DNA from: Sinorhizobium meliloti 4H41
Lineage (GTDB): Bacteria; Pseudomonadota; Alphaproteobacteria; Rhizobiales; Rhizobiaceae
Reading direction: 5' to 3'
Assembly (NCBI RefSeq): GCF_000375585.1
Contig: NZ_AQWP01000004.1
Location: 62,001 to 126,000 of the forward strand
DNA: 64,000 nucleotides
Under the pieces are notes generated by a model. It was not told the origin of the DNA and ran no database searches. It saw nothing but the letters and a program-made list of their open reading frames with translations. Within the stretch, counting starts at the first letter, position 1. Each line of letters opens with the position of its first letter. The position numbers and the translations under genes are program-made. Positions 25,049-34,697 of the stretch are shown piece after piece.

Positions 25049-26809
25049 CTACCTCCACACCACTGCAAACACGAGGATGGCCGCGATCAGACCGGCGATC
25101 ATCGCCAGCACGTAATGGGTGACGACGCCGCTCTGCCAGCGTCGCAAGACGCTGCCGCCGCCAAGGATCGATCGGGCGAAACCATTCACGACGCCGTCCA
25201 CGCCATTGAGATCGAGCCGCACCCCCATGCGCGCCGAGCCGTGCAGGAAGGGCAGTACCGCGGTCTCCGACACGTCGCTGACCGCCTTCTCATACCGCGC
25301 CAACGGTCTTTCTGCGAACCACATGAAGGCGCGGGCGCCCTTGCGATAGAACCAGTCGGTATCGAGGCTGATCGTGTTCTCGGGATCGAGCGCCCGAAGG
25401 AAGATCACGAAGCCCAAAGCCGTGAACATCAGGATCCCGAGGCTCTCGGTCACGTGGACGCCGGTATAGGGTTCGAAATCGACAGGATAGGGCAGAAGCG
25501 CGTAGAGCGGGCCGGGGAATACGCCGATGGCAATGCAGAGCGCCGCCGCCATGCCCATCGCGACCAGCATGTTGCCGGGTGGCTCCCGTGCCTGCAGCCC
25601 CCGGTCGGTACCGAAAAACATGTAATAGGGGAGCTTGAGCCCGGTGTGCAGGAATGTCCCGGACGACGCCATCGTCAGCGCCAGCATCACCAGCGCGCGA
25701 TGATCCTGCCCTGCCGCGGCTATCACCATCGATTTGCTGACAAAACCCGAGAAGAACGGAAATGCCGAGATCGCAAAGGCGCCGATCATATAGAGCGCTA
25801 CCGTCAGCGGCATTGCCTTGTAGAGCCCGCCAAGCTCGGTGAGCTTGCGCCGGCCGGTGACGTAGATCACCGCCCCGGCACCCATGAACAAAAGCCCCTT
25901 GTAAAGGATGTGCGCGAAGGCGTGACTGGTGGCCCCGTTCACCGCCAGCTCGGTGCCGATGCCGATGCCCGCGACCATGTAGCCCACCTGACTGACGATA
26001 TGATAGGCAAGAAGGCGGCGGCAGTCGTTTTCCAGCACCGCATAAATGACGCCGTAGAGCGCCATCACCGTGCCGAGCCAGACCAGCAGTTCGATACCCG
26101 GAAACGCCCGCGCCAGCACGTAGACGGCGGTCTTGGTCGTGAACGCGCTCATGAACACCGCGCCGGTGACCGTCGCCTCCGGGTAGGCATCGGTCAGCCA
26201 GGCATTGAGCGGCGGCACCGCCGCGTTGAGCAGGAAGCCGGCAAGAATGAGATAGGTACCCGCGTCCAAAGCGCCCTCGACCGGACCGAAGAGCAGCGAG
26301 CCTGCGGCTGCCCCATGGAGCAGAATTCCACCGAGCAGGATGACGCCGCCGGTGACGTGGAACATGAGATACCGAAAGGCAGCGCGGATCGCCTGTCCCC
26401 CTCCTTGAGCGAAGACGAGATAAGCCGACGCGAATGCCATGCCCTCCCAGAACAGATAGAGGGTCAGGTAGTCGCCTGCGAACACCACGCCCAGCGCGCT
26501 GCCGACATAGACGAAGGCGGCTACATGCTGGCCGGCGCCGGAAAGGTGCATTGCATAGACCGTCCCGATCAGCGCCATGATGGTGAAGACGGTAGCGAAG
26601 ACGGTGCTGAGCTGGTCGACCTTTGCAATCAGAATTTCCTGGCCGAGGAACTGCGTCTCGCCATAACTGCCGGGCTCTATCGCCAGGACGACGACGACCG
26701 CCAGTACCGGGATCAGCACGAGATAGGCTTTACGCACCGGTCCCGTGAAGAACGGGATCGGTAGAGCGCCCAGAATGAAGATGAAGGCCGGATGGACGAA
26801 ATCAGTCAT
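25049..26809 (-). CDS. nuoL: NuoL/MrpD-like antiporter subunit of complex I
   Basis: This 586-residue membrane protein has the proton_antipo_M core: LYLFWEGMAFASAYLVF (Glu in helix 5), AAVPPLNAWLTDAYPEATVTGAVFMSAFTTKTA, DCRRLLAYHIVSQVGYM and HAFAHILYKGLLFMGAGAV. A C-terminal extension of about 130 residues (ENTISLDTDWFYRKG…) ends in a last helix. The extension is more like MrpD-type proteins than standard NuoL, whose lateral helix is longer. It occupies the nuoL position before nuoM and is the best NuoL candidate in the locus, but the plain family boundary is not sharp. Confidence 0.85.
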   Translation of the reverse strand: MTDFVHPAFIFILGALPIPFFTGPVRKAYLVLIPVLAVVVVLAIEPGSYGETQFLGQEILIAKVDQLSTVFATVFTIMALIGTVYAMHLSGAGQHVAAFVYVGSALGVVFAGDYLTLYLFWEGMAFASAYLVFAQGGGQAIRAAFRYLMFHVTGGVILLGGILLHGAAAGSLLFGPVEGALDAGTYLILAGFLLNAAVPPLNAWLTDAYPEATVTGAVFMSAFTTKTAVYVLARAFPGIELLVWLGTVMALYGVIYAVLENDCRRLLAYHIVSQVGYMVAGIGIGTELAVNGATSHAFAHILYKGLLFMGAGAVIYVTGRRKLTELGGLYKAMPLTVALYMIGAFAISAFPFFSGFVSKSMVIAAAGQDHRALVMLALTMASSGTFLHTGLKLPYYMFFGTDRGLQAREPPGNMLVAMGMAAALCIAIGVFPGPLYALLPYPVDFEPYTGVHVTESLGILMFTALGFVIFLRALDPENTISLDTDWFYRKGARAFMWFAERPLARYEKAVSDVSETAVLPFLHGSARMGVRLDLNGVDGVVNGFARSILGGGSVLRRWQSGVVTHYVLAMIAGLIAAILVFAVVWR

Positions 26810-27056
26810 AATAGTCCTCGCGCCGCATCAGCCCGGCGCGGTGGCCGAGAAACTTGGAAACGAAGATGAGCAGCACGCAGGAGCCGAAGCCGTACGCCGC
26901 CGACCAGCCCGGCAGGCGCTCCCACAGGTATTCGGCGTGGTCGCGGCGAACCAGGAAATCGGCGACGACGATCAGGACGAGCACCAGATAGAACAGCCGC
27001 CGGCGCAGCCTCGCATATTGCGCATCACCAAAGAAATCGACGACAGGCTTGATCAT
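26802..27056 (-). CDS. Small two-helix membrane protein inside the nuo array
   Basis: This 84-residue protein (MIKPVVDFFGDAQYARLRRR…) has two hydrophobic segments (LFYLVLVLIVVADFL and AYGFGSCVLLIFVSKFLG). Both ends are translationally coupled: its ATG overlaps the stop of the upstream antiporter-like gene by four bases, and its end overlaps the next gene's start by eight. That coupling makes it a genuine gene. It is not one of the 14 standard subunits. I infer an accessory membrane subunit that goes with the additional antiporter module. Confidence 0.8.
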   Translation of the reverse strand: MIKPVVDFFGDAQYARLRRRLFYLVLVLIVVADFLVRRDHAEYLWERLPGWSAAYGFGSCVLLIFVSKFLGHRAGLMRREDYYD

Positions 27057-28516
27057 CGGATCACTCCGTCCGCGAGGGTGAGGAAATAGTAGGGGAAGAT
27101 GCCCATCAGCACTGAGAGGATCGCGGTCGCGACCAGCGGGATCGTGACCAGCGGGATTTCGCGAACCGGCGCCCGGCTCTCCTTGGTCTCCGACTCGAAA
27201 AAGGCAGTGTAGCTGACCGGCAGAAAATAGGCGGCGTTGAGGACCGAACTTGCGAGCAGCACGGCCAGGAACGCCATCTGCCCGGCCTCTACCGAGCCCT
27301 CCGCCAGATACCACTTGCTGACGAACCCTGCCGTCGGCGGGATCCCGATCATGCTCAGCGACGCGACGAAGAATGCCCCCATCGTCCAGGGAAGCCTGCG
27401 GCCGATGCCGGCCATGTCGCTGATATTGCGTTTTCCGGACGCACAATAGATCGATCCCGCGCAGAAAAAGAGCGTGATCTTGGAGAATGCATGCGCCGCG
27501 ATGTGGATGATGCCGCCGACCATCGCCAGCGGCGATAGCAGTACCGCGCCCAAGACGATGTAGGAGAGCTGGCTGACGGTCGAATAGGCGAGCCTCGCCT
27601 TCAGGTCGTCCCGCGTCAGCGCGTAGACCGACGCCATCAGGATGGTGAACGAGACCAGATAGGCCGTGGCGATGCCGAGGCCCAGTTCCCCGACCATGCC
27701 GACGCCAAAGACATGAAAGATCACCCGCAGTACGCAGAAGACGCCCATTTTCACGACCGCCACGGCATGCAGGAGCGCGCTGACCGGCGTCGGTGCCACC
27801 ATTGCGGCAGGCAGCCAGGCATGCATCGGCATTACGGCCGCCTTGGCGAAGCCGAAAAGATAGCAGAAATAGACGACCGCGAGCAGCGTCGCCGAGGCAT
27901 TGGCGCCGGCCAGCAGCCCGCCCGCCACGAAGTCGAGCGACCCGGCGATGTGGTAGGTCAGCGCCAAGGCAGCGAGAAGCACGCTCTTCGAAGCGCCCAT
28001 CAGATAGACGAGATACTTTCTGCTGCCCCGCCATCCGTCTTCGTCCTCGTGGTGGTAGACGAGCGGATAGGTGACGAGGCTCAACACCTCGTAGAAGATA
28101 ACCAGCGTGAACAGATTCGCGGCGAAGGCGCCGCCCACCGCGGCCGCGAGGCTGGTGGCGAAGCATGCGAAAAAGCGGGTCTGCGCATGCTCGTGCAAGT
28201 GACGCATGTAGCCGATGGAATAGACCGCGGCCACGATCCACAAAAGCGACGAGACCGTGGCGAACACCATGCCGAGCGCATCGGCGCGGAACGCGAAGTC
28301 GATCCCCGGCAGGATCTCGAACAGGCGCAGTTCGACGGTGCCGCCGGCCAGCACCGTGGGCGCCATGGAGACGACGATTGCAAACATGGCGACCGCCGCG
28401 ACCGGCGATACCGCGTCGCGGAGTTTCTCGCGCTTGTTGAGAAAGAGGATGGCGAGGGCCGCCAGTCCGGCGACGGCGACGGCGAGCAGCGGCCGGGTCG
28501 ATATCACCGGGTCCAA
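27053..28516 (-). CDS. Additional MrpD/NuoM-like antiporter subunit
   Basis: This 487-residue protein of about 14 helices has the antiporter core: LVIFYEVLSLVTYPLVYH with the helix-5 Glu, AAVMPMHAWLPAAMVAPTPVSALLHAVAVVKMG, DDLKARLAYSTVSQLSYI and HIAAHAFSKITLFFCAGSI. It is fourth in type beside NuoL, NuoM and NuoN, so the operon encodes one antiporter-like subunit more than normal complex I. It resembles cation/H+ antiporter subunit D proteins. It starts four bases after nuoK and is coupled to the small membrane protein. Either it is built into an elongated membrane arm or it forms part of an Mrp-like side module. Confidence 0.88.
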   Translation of the reverse strand: MDPVISTRPLLAVAVAGLAALAILFLNKREKLRDAVSPVAAVAMFAIVVSMAPTVLAGGTVELRLFEILPGIDFAFRADALGMVFATVSSLLWIVAAVYSIGYMRHLHEHAQTRFFACFATSLAAAVGGAFAANLFTLVIFYEVLSLVTYPLVYHHEDEDGWRGSRKYLVYLMGASKSVLLAALALTYHIAGSLDFVAGGLLAGANASATLLAVVYFCYLFGFAKAAVMPMHAWLPAAMVAPTPVSALLHAVAVVKMGVFCVLRVIFHVFGVGMVGELGLGIATAYLVSFTILMASVYALTRDDLKARLAYSTVSQLSYIVLGAVLLSPLAMVGGIIHIAAHAFSKITLFFCAGSIYCASGKRNISDMAGIGRRLPWTMGAFFVASLSMIGIPPTAGFVSKWYLAEGSVEAGQMAFLAVLLASSVLNAAYFLPVSYTAFFESETKESRAPVREIPLVTIPLVATAILSVLMGIFPYYFLTLADGVIR

Positions 28517-28520
28517 GCCG

Positions 28521-28823
28521 CTATCCTTTCATAATGGTGATGTCGTCTACCTTGAGGGTGGACTTGTTCCTCACCAGCGCGACGAATATACCGAGGGCCA
28601 CGGCAACCTCCGCCGCGGTGATCGCGATGACGAAGATCGCGAAGATCTGTCCGCGGAAGTCGTCGTAGTACTGAGCGAAGGCGATGAAATTGATGTTGAC
28701 CGAATTGAGCAGGAGCTCCAGCGACATCAGCACGATCAGGATATTGCGCCTCAACAGGACGCCCCCCGCCCCGATCACGAACAGGGCCACTCCGAGCAGG
28801 ATCGACCACCAGAGCGGGACCAT
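28521..28823 (-). CDS. nuoK: NADH-quinone oxidoreductase subunit K
   Basis: This 100-residue subunit has three transmembrane helices and the conserved [19 protein letters not shown] (helix-2 Glu) and [18 protein letters not shown] (helix-3 Glu), the two acidic residues of the proton path. The start overlaps the nuoJ stop by one base (TGATG). Confidence 0.96.
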   Translation of the reverse strand: MVPLWWSILLGVALFVIGAGGVLLRRNILIVLMSLELLLNSVNINFIAFAQYYDDFRGQIFAIFVIAITAAEVAVALGIFVALVRNKSTLKVDDITIMKG

Positions 28824-29323
28824 CAGCCAGGTTCCTTCCGCGCCAGCACGATCGCGCCGACGAGGGCCGCGAGCAGGATGACCGAGGCGACTTCGAACGG
28901 CAGGAGATAGTCGGAGAAGAGCGTCTTGCTGAGATCCCTGATCGCATCGCCGCCGCGCTCGGCAATGGGCGGCGTTGCGGTGAAGCGATCGCTCCAGAGC
29001 ACCAGCACGACCATCTCGGCACCGAGCAGGACGAGCAGCGCGAGCGCCGGCAGGTTGCCGCCCGGCATGAAGCGCTGCAGCACCGCTTCGCGCACGTCGA
29101 CCATCATGATCACGAACAGGAACAGGACCATGATCGCGCCGACATAGACGAAGATCTGGATGACCGCGAGCAGCGGCGCACCGAGTATGACGAAGATTGC
29201 CGAAATCTGCAGGAAGCACGCCATCAGCGCCAATGCGCTGTGAACCGGATTGCGCGCCAGAACCAGTGTCAGGGCTGTGACCACGGACACCGTAGCGAAC
29301 AGAAGAAAGAACCCCTGATGCAT
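28823..29323 (-). CDS. nuoJ: NADH-quinone oxidoreductase subunit J
   Basis: This 166-residue subunit has five transmembrane helices. The conserved helix-3 segment [20 protein letters not shown], with the π-bulge and Tyr/Gly, and the [12 protein letters not shown] loop are clear. ATG 29323 gives the normal N-terminus (MHQGFFLLF); the frame open to 29386 lacks homology. It is the first gene of the long minus-strand array, so the main promoter should lie just upstream. Confidence 0.95.
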   Translation of the reverse strand: MHQGFFLLFATVSVVTALTLVLARNPVHSALALMACFLQISAIFVILGAPLLAVIQIFVYVGAIMVLFLFVIMMVDVREAVLQRFMPGGNLPALALLVLLGAEMVVLVLWSDRFTATPPIAERGGDAIRDLSKTLFSDYLLPFEVASVILLAALVGAIVLARKEPG

Positions 29324-29387
29324 CGACGCCGACCTTTCGCCACGAACTCTCGGCGCAAGACGGCCGGAGTCGAGATAGCGCCGCACT

Positions 29388-29441
29388 CACAAATTGTGCC
29401 CTAGTATCGGGTCTTTCACAAGATTATTGTCGCTTTGACAA
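29388..29441 (-). promoter_or_regulatory. Palindromes upstream of nuoJ
   Basis: Two short palindromes lie 65-118 bases before the nuoJ start: CACAAATTGTG (29388-29398) and TTGTC-N5-GACAA (29427-29441). They sit in the divergent region shared with pcm, where the nuo promoter must be. Neither matches the FNR/FixK consensus exactly. They are candidate binding sites for an unknown regulator. Confidence 0.35.
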
Positions 29442-29618
29442 ATCCCCGATGCTCTGTCCGCGCTTGCGCGACCGTCGGCTTACACCTTCTGAGATTGCCT
29501 ACGACGCGCCGGATCGCTCAGCCCATTGTTGCCATTTGATCTTGCTATTGCATGTCGGTCACCCTTTAATGTCGAGAGGCCCATTTGCCGGCCGACTGGC
29601 TGAGGAGAGCCCGCCCTC

Positions 29619-30290
29619 ATGAAGCCAATGAACGAAGAGCATCTCGCGGTTCTGCGCAGGCACATGGTCGAGGTTGTCGCAATCTATGCCGACCTCGCAA
29701 GCGAAGAACTCGGCAAGGCGGCGCTCGACGAACGGGTGATGGCAGCGATGCTGCGGGTGCCCCGGCATCTTTTCGTGCCTGTCCCGGCTGCGCCCTTTGC
29801 CTACCAGGACATGCCGCTTCCGATCGGCTTCGATAAGACCGTGTCGCAGCCCTTCATGGTCGCTCTCATGACCGATCTCCTTGCTCCCCAACCGCATGAG
29901 GCCGTGCTCGAGATCGGCACCGGGCTGGGCTACCAAACCGCAATCCTCGCGCAACTCGCCGGCCAAGTTTGGAGCGTCGAGATCATCGAGGAATTCGCAG
30001 GTCAGGCCGAAGCTCTCCTGCACGGCCTCGGCATGTCGAATGTCGGCATTCGTATCGGCGACGGTTCTCGCGGCTGGCCCGAGCACGCTCCGTTCGACAA
30101 GATTCTCGTCACGGCGGCGGCTGAGCAGCCGCCCCCGGCTTTGCTCGAGCAGCTCAAGCCAATGGGCCGCCTCGTTCTTCCTGTCGGCTCGGAAGAACAG
30201 GTGCTGACCGTCATCGACAAGGATTCGGCCGGGCGATTCGCGGCACGGCAACTTATCCCGGTTCGGTTCAGCCGGCTCGAAGCGGCCTGA
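29619..30290 (+). CDS. pcm: Protein-L-isoaspartate O-methyltransferase
   Basis: This 223-residue SAM-dependent repair enzyme methylates L-isoaspartyl residues in aged proteins. The seen motifs are PFAYQDMPLPIGFDKTVSQPFM (substrate loop), VLEIGTGLGYQTAILAQLAG (SAM motif I), VWSVEIIEE (acidic motif after it) and FDKILVTAAAEQPPPAL. The ATG follows GAGGAGAG. It appears to be monocistronic, divergent from nuoJ. A second, plasmid-type copy would be unremarkable in rhizobia. Confidence 0.93.
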   Translation: MKPMNEEHLAVLRRHMVEVVAIYADLASEELGKAALDERVMAAMLRVPRHLFVPVPAAPFAYQDMPLPIGFDKTVSQPFMVALMTDLLAPQPHEAVLEIGTGLGYQTAILAQLAGQVWSVEIIEEFAGQAEALLHGLGMSNVGIRIGDGSRGWPEHAPFDKILVTAAAEQPPPALLEQLKPMGRLVLPVGSEEQVLTVIDKDSAGRFAARQLIPVRFSRLEAA

Positions 30291-30434
30291 GCGCGCGCCT
30301 ATCCTTGAAGCACGGGAGGCTCGTGTCTTTCTCCGGGAACAATTTACGGTCGCGAGCAGTTGAGCCAGGTTGCACAACCTAGCGGGGCTTTCTTCCAATG
30401 CGATACAGCGCCTCACCAATCTGAGTGTCGTGTC

Positions 30435-33400
30435 ATGAACGCACCGACGCCCGAACCGCCCTCCCATAGGCCCCATGATCTCTTTCACCGGCTTATGGAT
30501 GGCATTGCCGAAGCGGTGATCGTCAAGGACGATGCGTCACGGTTCGTCTTCATCAACGACGCGGCTTGCGAGCTTCTGGGCAAAGACCGGAACCAGCTCA
30601 TCGGACGGACCGACCACGACATATTGCCGGGGGAGCAGGCAGACAGGATCGTCTCGCTCGACAGGGTCGTGCTTTCGACGGGCGAAGGCCACGAGCTCGA
30701 AGAGCAAATCACGACGCCAGATGGGACACAGCGCACGCTCCTGACAAAAAAGCGGTGCGTGAGCATTCCCTCCGGTCCGTCCGAGAAGAGGTTCGTGGTC
30801 GTGACGATCGTGGATATCACCGACCTGCGCAGGACCGAAGAGACTCTCCGGGCGAGCGAGGAGCACTATCGCTCTCTGGTTGACCTTCACCCGCAAGTCC
30901 CCTGGACCGCAAACACGGCGGGAGAGGTCCTGGAGGTTGGCCCGCGATGGAGCGACCTGACTGGCCTGGGCGAAAAAGAAACGCTCGGCAGTGGATGGGC
31001 CAAAGCCGTTCATCCGCAGGACGCGCAATCTTTGGAAGTGAAATGGCACCGCTCCCTGGCAAGCGGCGCACCATTCGACTGCGAATACAGGCTTTTGACC
31101 CGGACCGGCCATTATCGCTGGTTCCGCGCTCGCGCAGCCGCAAAGCGAGACGCGGATGGAAAAATCGTGCGCTGGTACGGCCTCCTGGAAGATATCGACG
31201 AAAGGCGACGCGCCGCCGACGCCTTGCGCGAAAGCGAGGCCCGCTTTCGAGCCATCGCTGACAACGCGCCCGTGATGATCTGGGTTGCCGACCCCACAGG
31301 CGACACGAGCTTCTTCAATCGCTTGTGGTTGGAAACGACGGGGCAAACAGAGGCCGAGGCGCTCGGTTTCGGTTGGGTCGACGTCATCCATCCCGATGAT
31401 CGGCAGGCAGTCCAGGAAATATTCTTCAGGGCGACTGCGGGCAAGGAACCGGTGCACAGCGAGTACCGGTTGCGACGAGCCGATGGAAGCTGGGCATGGG
31501 TCATCGACGTCGGGCAACCGCGCTTCTCCGCCGACGGAACGTTCCTCGGATATGTCGGGTCCGTTCTCGACATCACCGAACGGCGAGCCGCGGAGGTAGC
31601 TCAGCAGGAAGCTCAGGCGTTTATCAGAAGCATTTTTGACAGCAGTCCCGACTGTGTGCGCGTGCTCGACATGGAGGGACGGCCGCTGCTCATGAACGAG
31701 GCCGGGCGGCGTATCTTCGGACTGGATGAGGGTGCTCCGGTGACGGGGCAGACATGGGACTCCATCGGGCGAGCTTCCGACGCCGACAAGGTCGAGGCGG
31801 CCTGGGAAAGCGTCAGACGCGGGGAGACAGCGCGTTTCGAGATTTCCGTTCGGGATGCCGGCGGTGAAGAAAGATGCATGGACGTGATTTCGGCCCCGAT
31901 CACGGACCATCGAGGAAAACCGTTCAGAATCCTGTCGATCTGGCGCGACATTACCGATGCGAAGCGAGCAAGCGACGAAATCAGTCGTGCGCAAAGGCAT
32001 GCTGAAGCCGCTGCCGACCAACTTTCTTCGGTACTCGAGAGCACCATGGACAGCGTCATGCTGCTCGACGCCGACTGGCGCGTGCGCTATCTCAACGAGA
32101 ACGCCCGGAAGCTCCTGCAGGTCGGAGACGAGGCGCTCGGAAGAGTGTTCTGGAAGCTCTTCCCCGAAGAGGAAAAGGGGAGCTTCGCCAAGCATTGCCG
32201 CGAAGTGATGGACCGACGGGTCCGCTCCTTTTTCGAGGATCATTTGTCGTCGCTCGGCCGGTGGGTCGAAGCGAATGCCTCCCCGACGCAAGACGGCATT
32301 TCCATTTTCTGCCGAGACATAACCGAGCGGCGTCGCGCGGAAGAGGACACGCTGCTGGCCCAAAAGCAGATCGCCCATATGGCCAGGCACGACATGCTTA
32401 CCGGGCTCGCGAACCGGATGTTCTTCCGCGAATGCTTCGAGCAGGCGCTGAACGAGAGCAGCCATGCCCGTATGGCAGTGCTGTGCCTCGACCTTGACGG
32501 CTTCAAAGCCGTCAACGACACGCTCGGCCATCCCGCCGGCGACGCTTTACTGCGTCAGGTCTCTCAAAGGCTGATCCAATCCGTCAGAACCACGGAGACT
32601 GTCGCGCGACTTGGGGGCGACGAATTCGCCATAATACAACCTTTGACGAAGTCACGTGACGAAGCGTTCCGCCTCGCACAGCGGATGATCGATACCCTTT
32701 CCGAACCCTTCAGCATCGAGGGCGTCGCCGCAACTGTGGGGACGAGCATCGGAATTGCCTTTGCGCCGGAAGACGGAACCTCTGCAGATGAGCTGATCAA
32801 GGCAGCCGACATCGCGCTCTACAGTGCGAAATCCAGCGGACGCGGCACCTACAAGCTCTTCGACGTTGCGATGCATGCGCAGCTGCAGGCACACCAGCAG
32901 ATGAAGATCGCAATGCGGGATGCGCTGGGGAAGGGAGAGTTCGAGCTGCATTATCAGCCGCTGGTGAGCCTGGAGTCGCGCTGCGTGAGCTGCTGCGAGG
33001 CGTTGCTGCGGTGGCGACACCCTCAGCGGGGAATGATCGCACCGGCCGAATTCATTCCGATTGCCGAAGAGACCGGCTTGATCGTTCCGATCGGCGAATG
33101 GATTCTGGGTGAGGCATGTGGACAAGCCGCGCGCTGGCCGGAACATGTGAGCGTCGCCGTAAACCTCTCCCCTGTCCAGTTCAAGCATCGCAACCTGGTG
33201 AGGGCCGTCGCCAACGCCCTTTCCGCCACCAGCCTTGATCCCGCTCGTCTGCAATTGGAGATCACCGAGACGGTTCTCTTGGATGAGAGCGAGCATAATC
33301 TCGAGTTGCTACAGGACCTGCGAAGGCTCGGCGTCAAGATCGCGATGGACGATTTCGGAACGGGCTATTCGTCGCTCGGCTACCTGCGCAGCTTTCCCTT

Positions 33401-33650
33401 CGACAAGATCAAGGTCGATCAGGCCTTCGTCCGCGACCTGCCGCACGGTAAGGAGTCGCTTGCGATCGTCAAGGCCGTCGCCGGCCTTGGGCAGAGCCTT
33501 GGCATGACGACAACGGTTGAGGGCGTCGAAACGGAGGATCAGCTGGCGGTGGTGAATTCGGAAGGCTTCAATGAGGTGCAGGGCTACCTCTTTTCGCGCC
33601 CCCTGCCCGCCGCGGAAATCTCCAAGCTGATCGCAGCCGGTTCCCTCTAA
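30435..33650 (+). CDS. PAS-GGDEF-EAL protein for cyclic di-GMP turnover
   Basis: This protein of about 1071 residues has four or five N-terminal PAS/PAC repeats (roughly residues 10-620; several end in the typical …DITERRRAE linkers). A diguanylate cyclase domain with an intact active site (RLGGDEFAII, near 727) and a phosphodiesterase domain with EALLRWRHP (near 855) and DDFGTGYSSLGYL follow. No transmembrane segment is seen, so it should be a cytosolic sensor. Both catalytic motifs are canonical; which activity dominates cannot be read from sequence. ATG 30435 is preferred; an in-frame TTG at 30360 is possible. It directly precedes the Wsp-like chemosensory genes on the same strand and may be their output or partner. 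Confidence 0.9.
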   Translation: MNAPTPEPPSHRPHDLFHRLMDGIAEAVIVKDDASRFVFINDAACELLGKDRNQLIGRTDHDILPGEQADRIVSLDRVVLSTGEGHELEEQITTPDGTQRTLLTKKRCVSIPSGPSEKRFVVVTIVDITDLRRTEETLRASEEHYRSLVDLHPQVPWTANTAGEVLEVGPRWSDLTGLGEKETLGSGWAKAVHPQDAQSLEVKWHRSLASGAPFDCEYRLLTRTGHYRWFRARAAAKRDADGKIVRWYGLLEDIDERRRAADALRESEARFRAIADNAPVMIWVADPTGDTSFFNRLWLETTGQTEAEALGFGWVDVIHPDDRQAVQEIFFRATAGKEPVHSEYRLRRADGSWAWVIDVGQPRFSADGTFLGYVGSVLDITERRAAEVAQQEAQAFIRSIFDSSPDCVRVLDMEGRPLLMNEAGRRIFGLDEGAPVTGQTWDSIGRASDADKVEAAWESVRRGETARFEISVRDAGGEERCMDVISAPITDHRGKPFRILSIWRDITDAKRASDEISRAQRHAEAAADQLSSVLESTMDSVMLLDADWRVRYLNENARKLLQVGDEALGRVFWKLFPEEEKGSFAKHCREVMDRRVRSFFEDHLSSLGRWVEANASPTQDGISIFCRDITERRRAEEDTLLAQKQIAHMARHDMLTGLANRMFFRECFEQALNESSHARMAVLCLDLDGFKAVNDTLGHPAGDALLRQVSQRLIQSVRTTETVARLGGDEFAIIQPLTKSRDEAFRLAQRMIDTLSEPFSIEGVAATVGTSIGIAFAPEDGTSADELIKAADIALYSAKSSGRGTYKLFDVAMHAQLQAHQQMKIAMRDALGKGEFELHYQPLVSLESRCVSCCEALLRWRHPQRGMIAPAEFIPIAEETGLIVPIGEWILGEACGQAARWPEHVSVAVNLSPVQFKHRNLVRAVANALSATSLDPARLQLEITETVLLDESEHNLELLQDLRRLGVKIAMDDFGTGYSSLGYLRSFPFDKIKVDQAFVRDLPHGKESLAIVKAVAGLGQSLGMTTTVEGVETEDQLAVVNSEGFNEVQGYLFSRPLPAAEISKLIAAGSL

Positions 33651-33838
33651 CTCGAATGCCGCAGTTTCCACGCAGGGCAGGAATTAGCCCTACACGTCGC
33701 GCGGCGTGTGTGGCACAATCCAATTACTACCGCTCATTGATCGAAATGACGGGAACTCATTCGCCGAGACGATCGTTAGTTGCAAGTCGAGCCGGGTTCG
33801 GAAACCCGTGGCGTGAGCCAGCGAGCGGGGATAGCGTA

Positions 33839-34522
33839 ATGAATGCCTCAGGCGTCGCACTTATTGCCGATGACGATGAATTCTTCAGGATTGCGCTTGG
33901 CTTCATTTTGAAGAGCAAATTGCGCTTTACCGAGATTATCGAGACCGGGTCACTCGACGAGGCGATCGAGAGGCTTTCCGAGCGCGAAGACGTCTCGCTG
34001 GCATTGTTCGATCTGGCGATGCCGGGCATGCAAAGCGTCGCCAGCCTTGCTGCCGTGCGCGACGTCCACCCGGATTTGAAAGTCGCGGTCGTTTCGGCAT
34101 CGTCGCGCCGATCGGATATCCTCTCCGCCCTGACGGCAGGCATAAACGGTTATGTCCCCAAGGGCCTTGGCGCCACCGACCTCGCCGAAGCGGTTCGCGC
34201 CATTCTCAACGGAGCCGTCTATGTCCCTCCCTCCATTGCAGGCCGCGCCTCCCCTTCCGAAGCAGAGACGCCAGCGCCTGGCGCGGGAGACCAGAACGAA
34301 CGCCGCCGTACCATCGAATTCCTTACGCCGAGGCAGCGCGAAGTCTTGCAGCTCCTTGTACAGGGGTTCTCGAACAAGGAAATCGCCCGCAAGCTGAAAC
34401 TCGGCGAAGGCACCGTGAAAATCCACATGGCAGCACTATTCCGAAGCCTGCGGGTCAGGAACCGCCAGGAGGCGGCCGCGGCCGGGGCGCGCCTTTTGCC
34501 GATGACCGAAAACCGACAATAG
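33839..34522 (+). CDS. NarL/LuxR-type response regulator
   Basis: This 227-residue protein has an N-terminal receiver domain (acidic Asp11-Asp13, phospho-accepting Asp58 in LFDLAMPGM, conserved Lys near YVPKG) and a C-terminal LuxR helix-turn-helix (LTPRQREVLQLLVQGFSNKEIARKL…GTVKIHMAALF). The frame is open to 33656, but ATG 33839 starts exactly at the receiver. It is the only stand-alone receiver in the chemosensory cluster; there is no CheY. It is therefore the natural phosphorylation target of the CheA downstream, making gene expression the likely output of the pathway. Confidence 0.9.
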   Translation: MNASGVALIADDDEFFRIALGFILKSKLRFTEIIETGSLDEAIERLSEREDVSLALFDLAMPGMQSVASLAAVRDVHPDLKVAVVSASSRRSDILSALTAGINGYVPKGLGATDLAEAVRAILNGAVYVPPSIAGRASPSEAETPAPGAGDQNERRRTIEFLTPRQREVLQLLVQGFSNKEIARKLKLGEGTVKIHMAALFRSLRVRNRQEAAAAGARLLPMTENRQ

Positions 34523-34697
34523 TCCGCTTGGATAGGCCGCCCTAGGTCATCCGGACGAATAGCGCAAATACACGCCAGGACGTAGTGACGACAGCAGTCA
34601 ATGTATGTGGAACGATAATGCGCCAGCCGGTTTCGACAGAGAGTTTCATCCCGACGCCGCTTCGCGCCTGTCCGGCACACGGGCAACGAGGTGTCCA

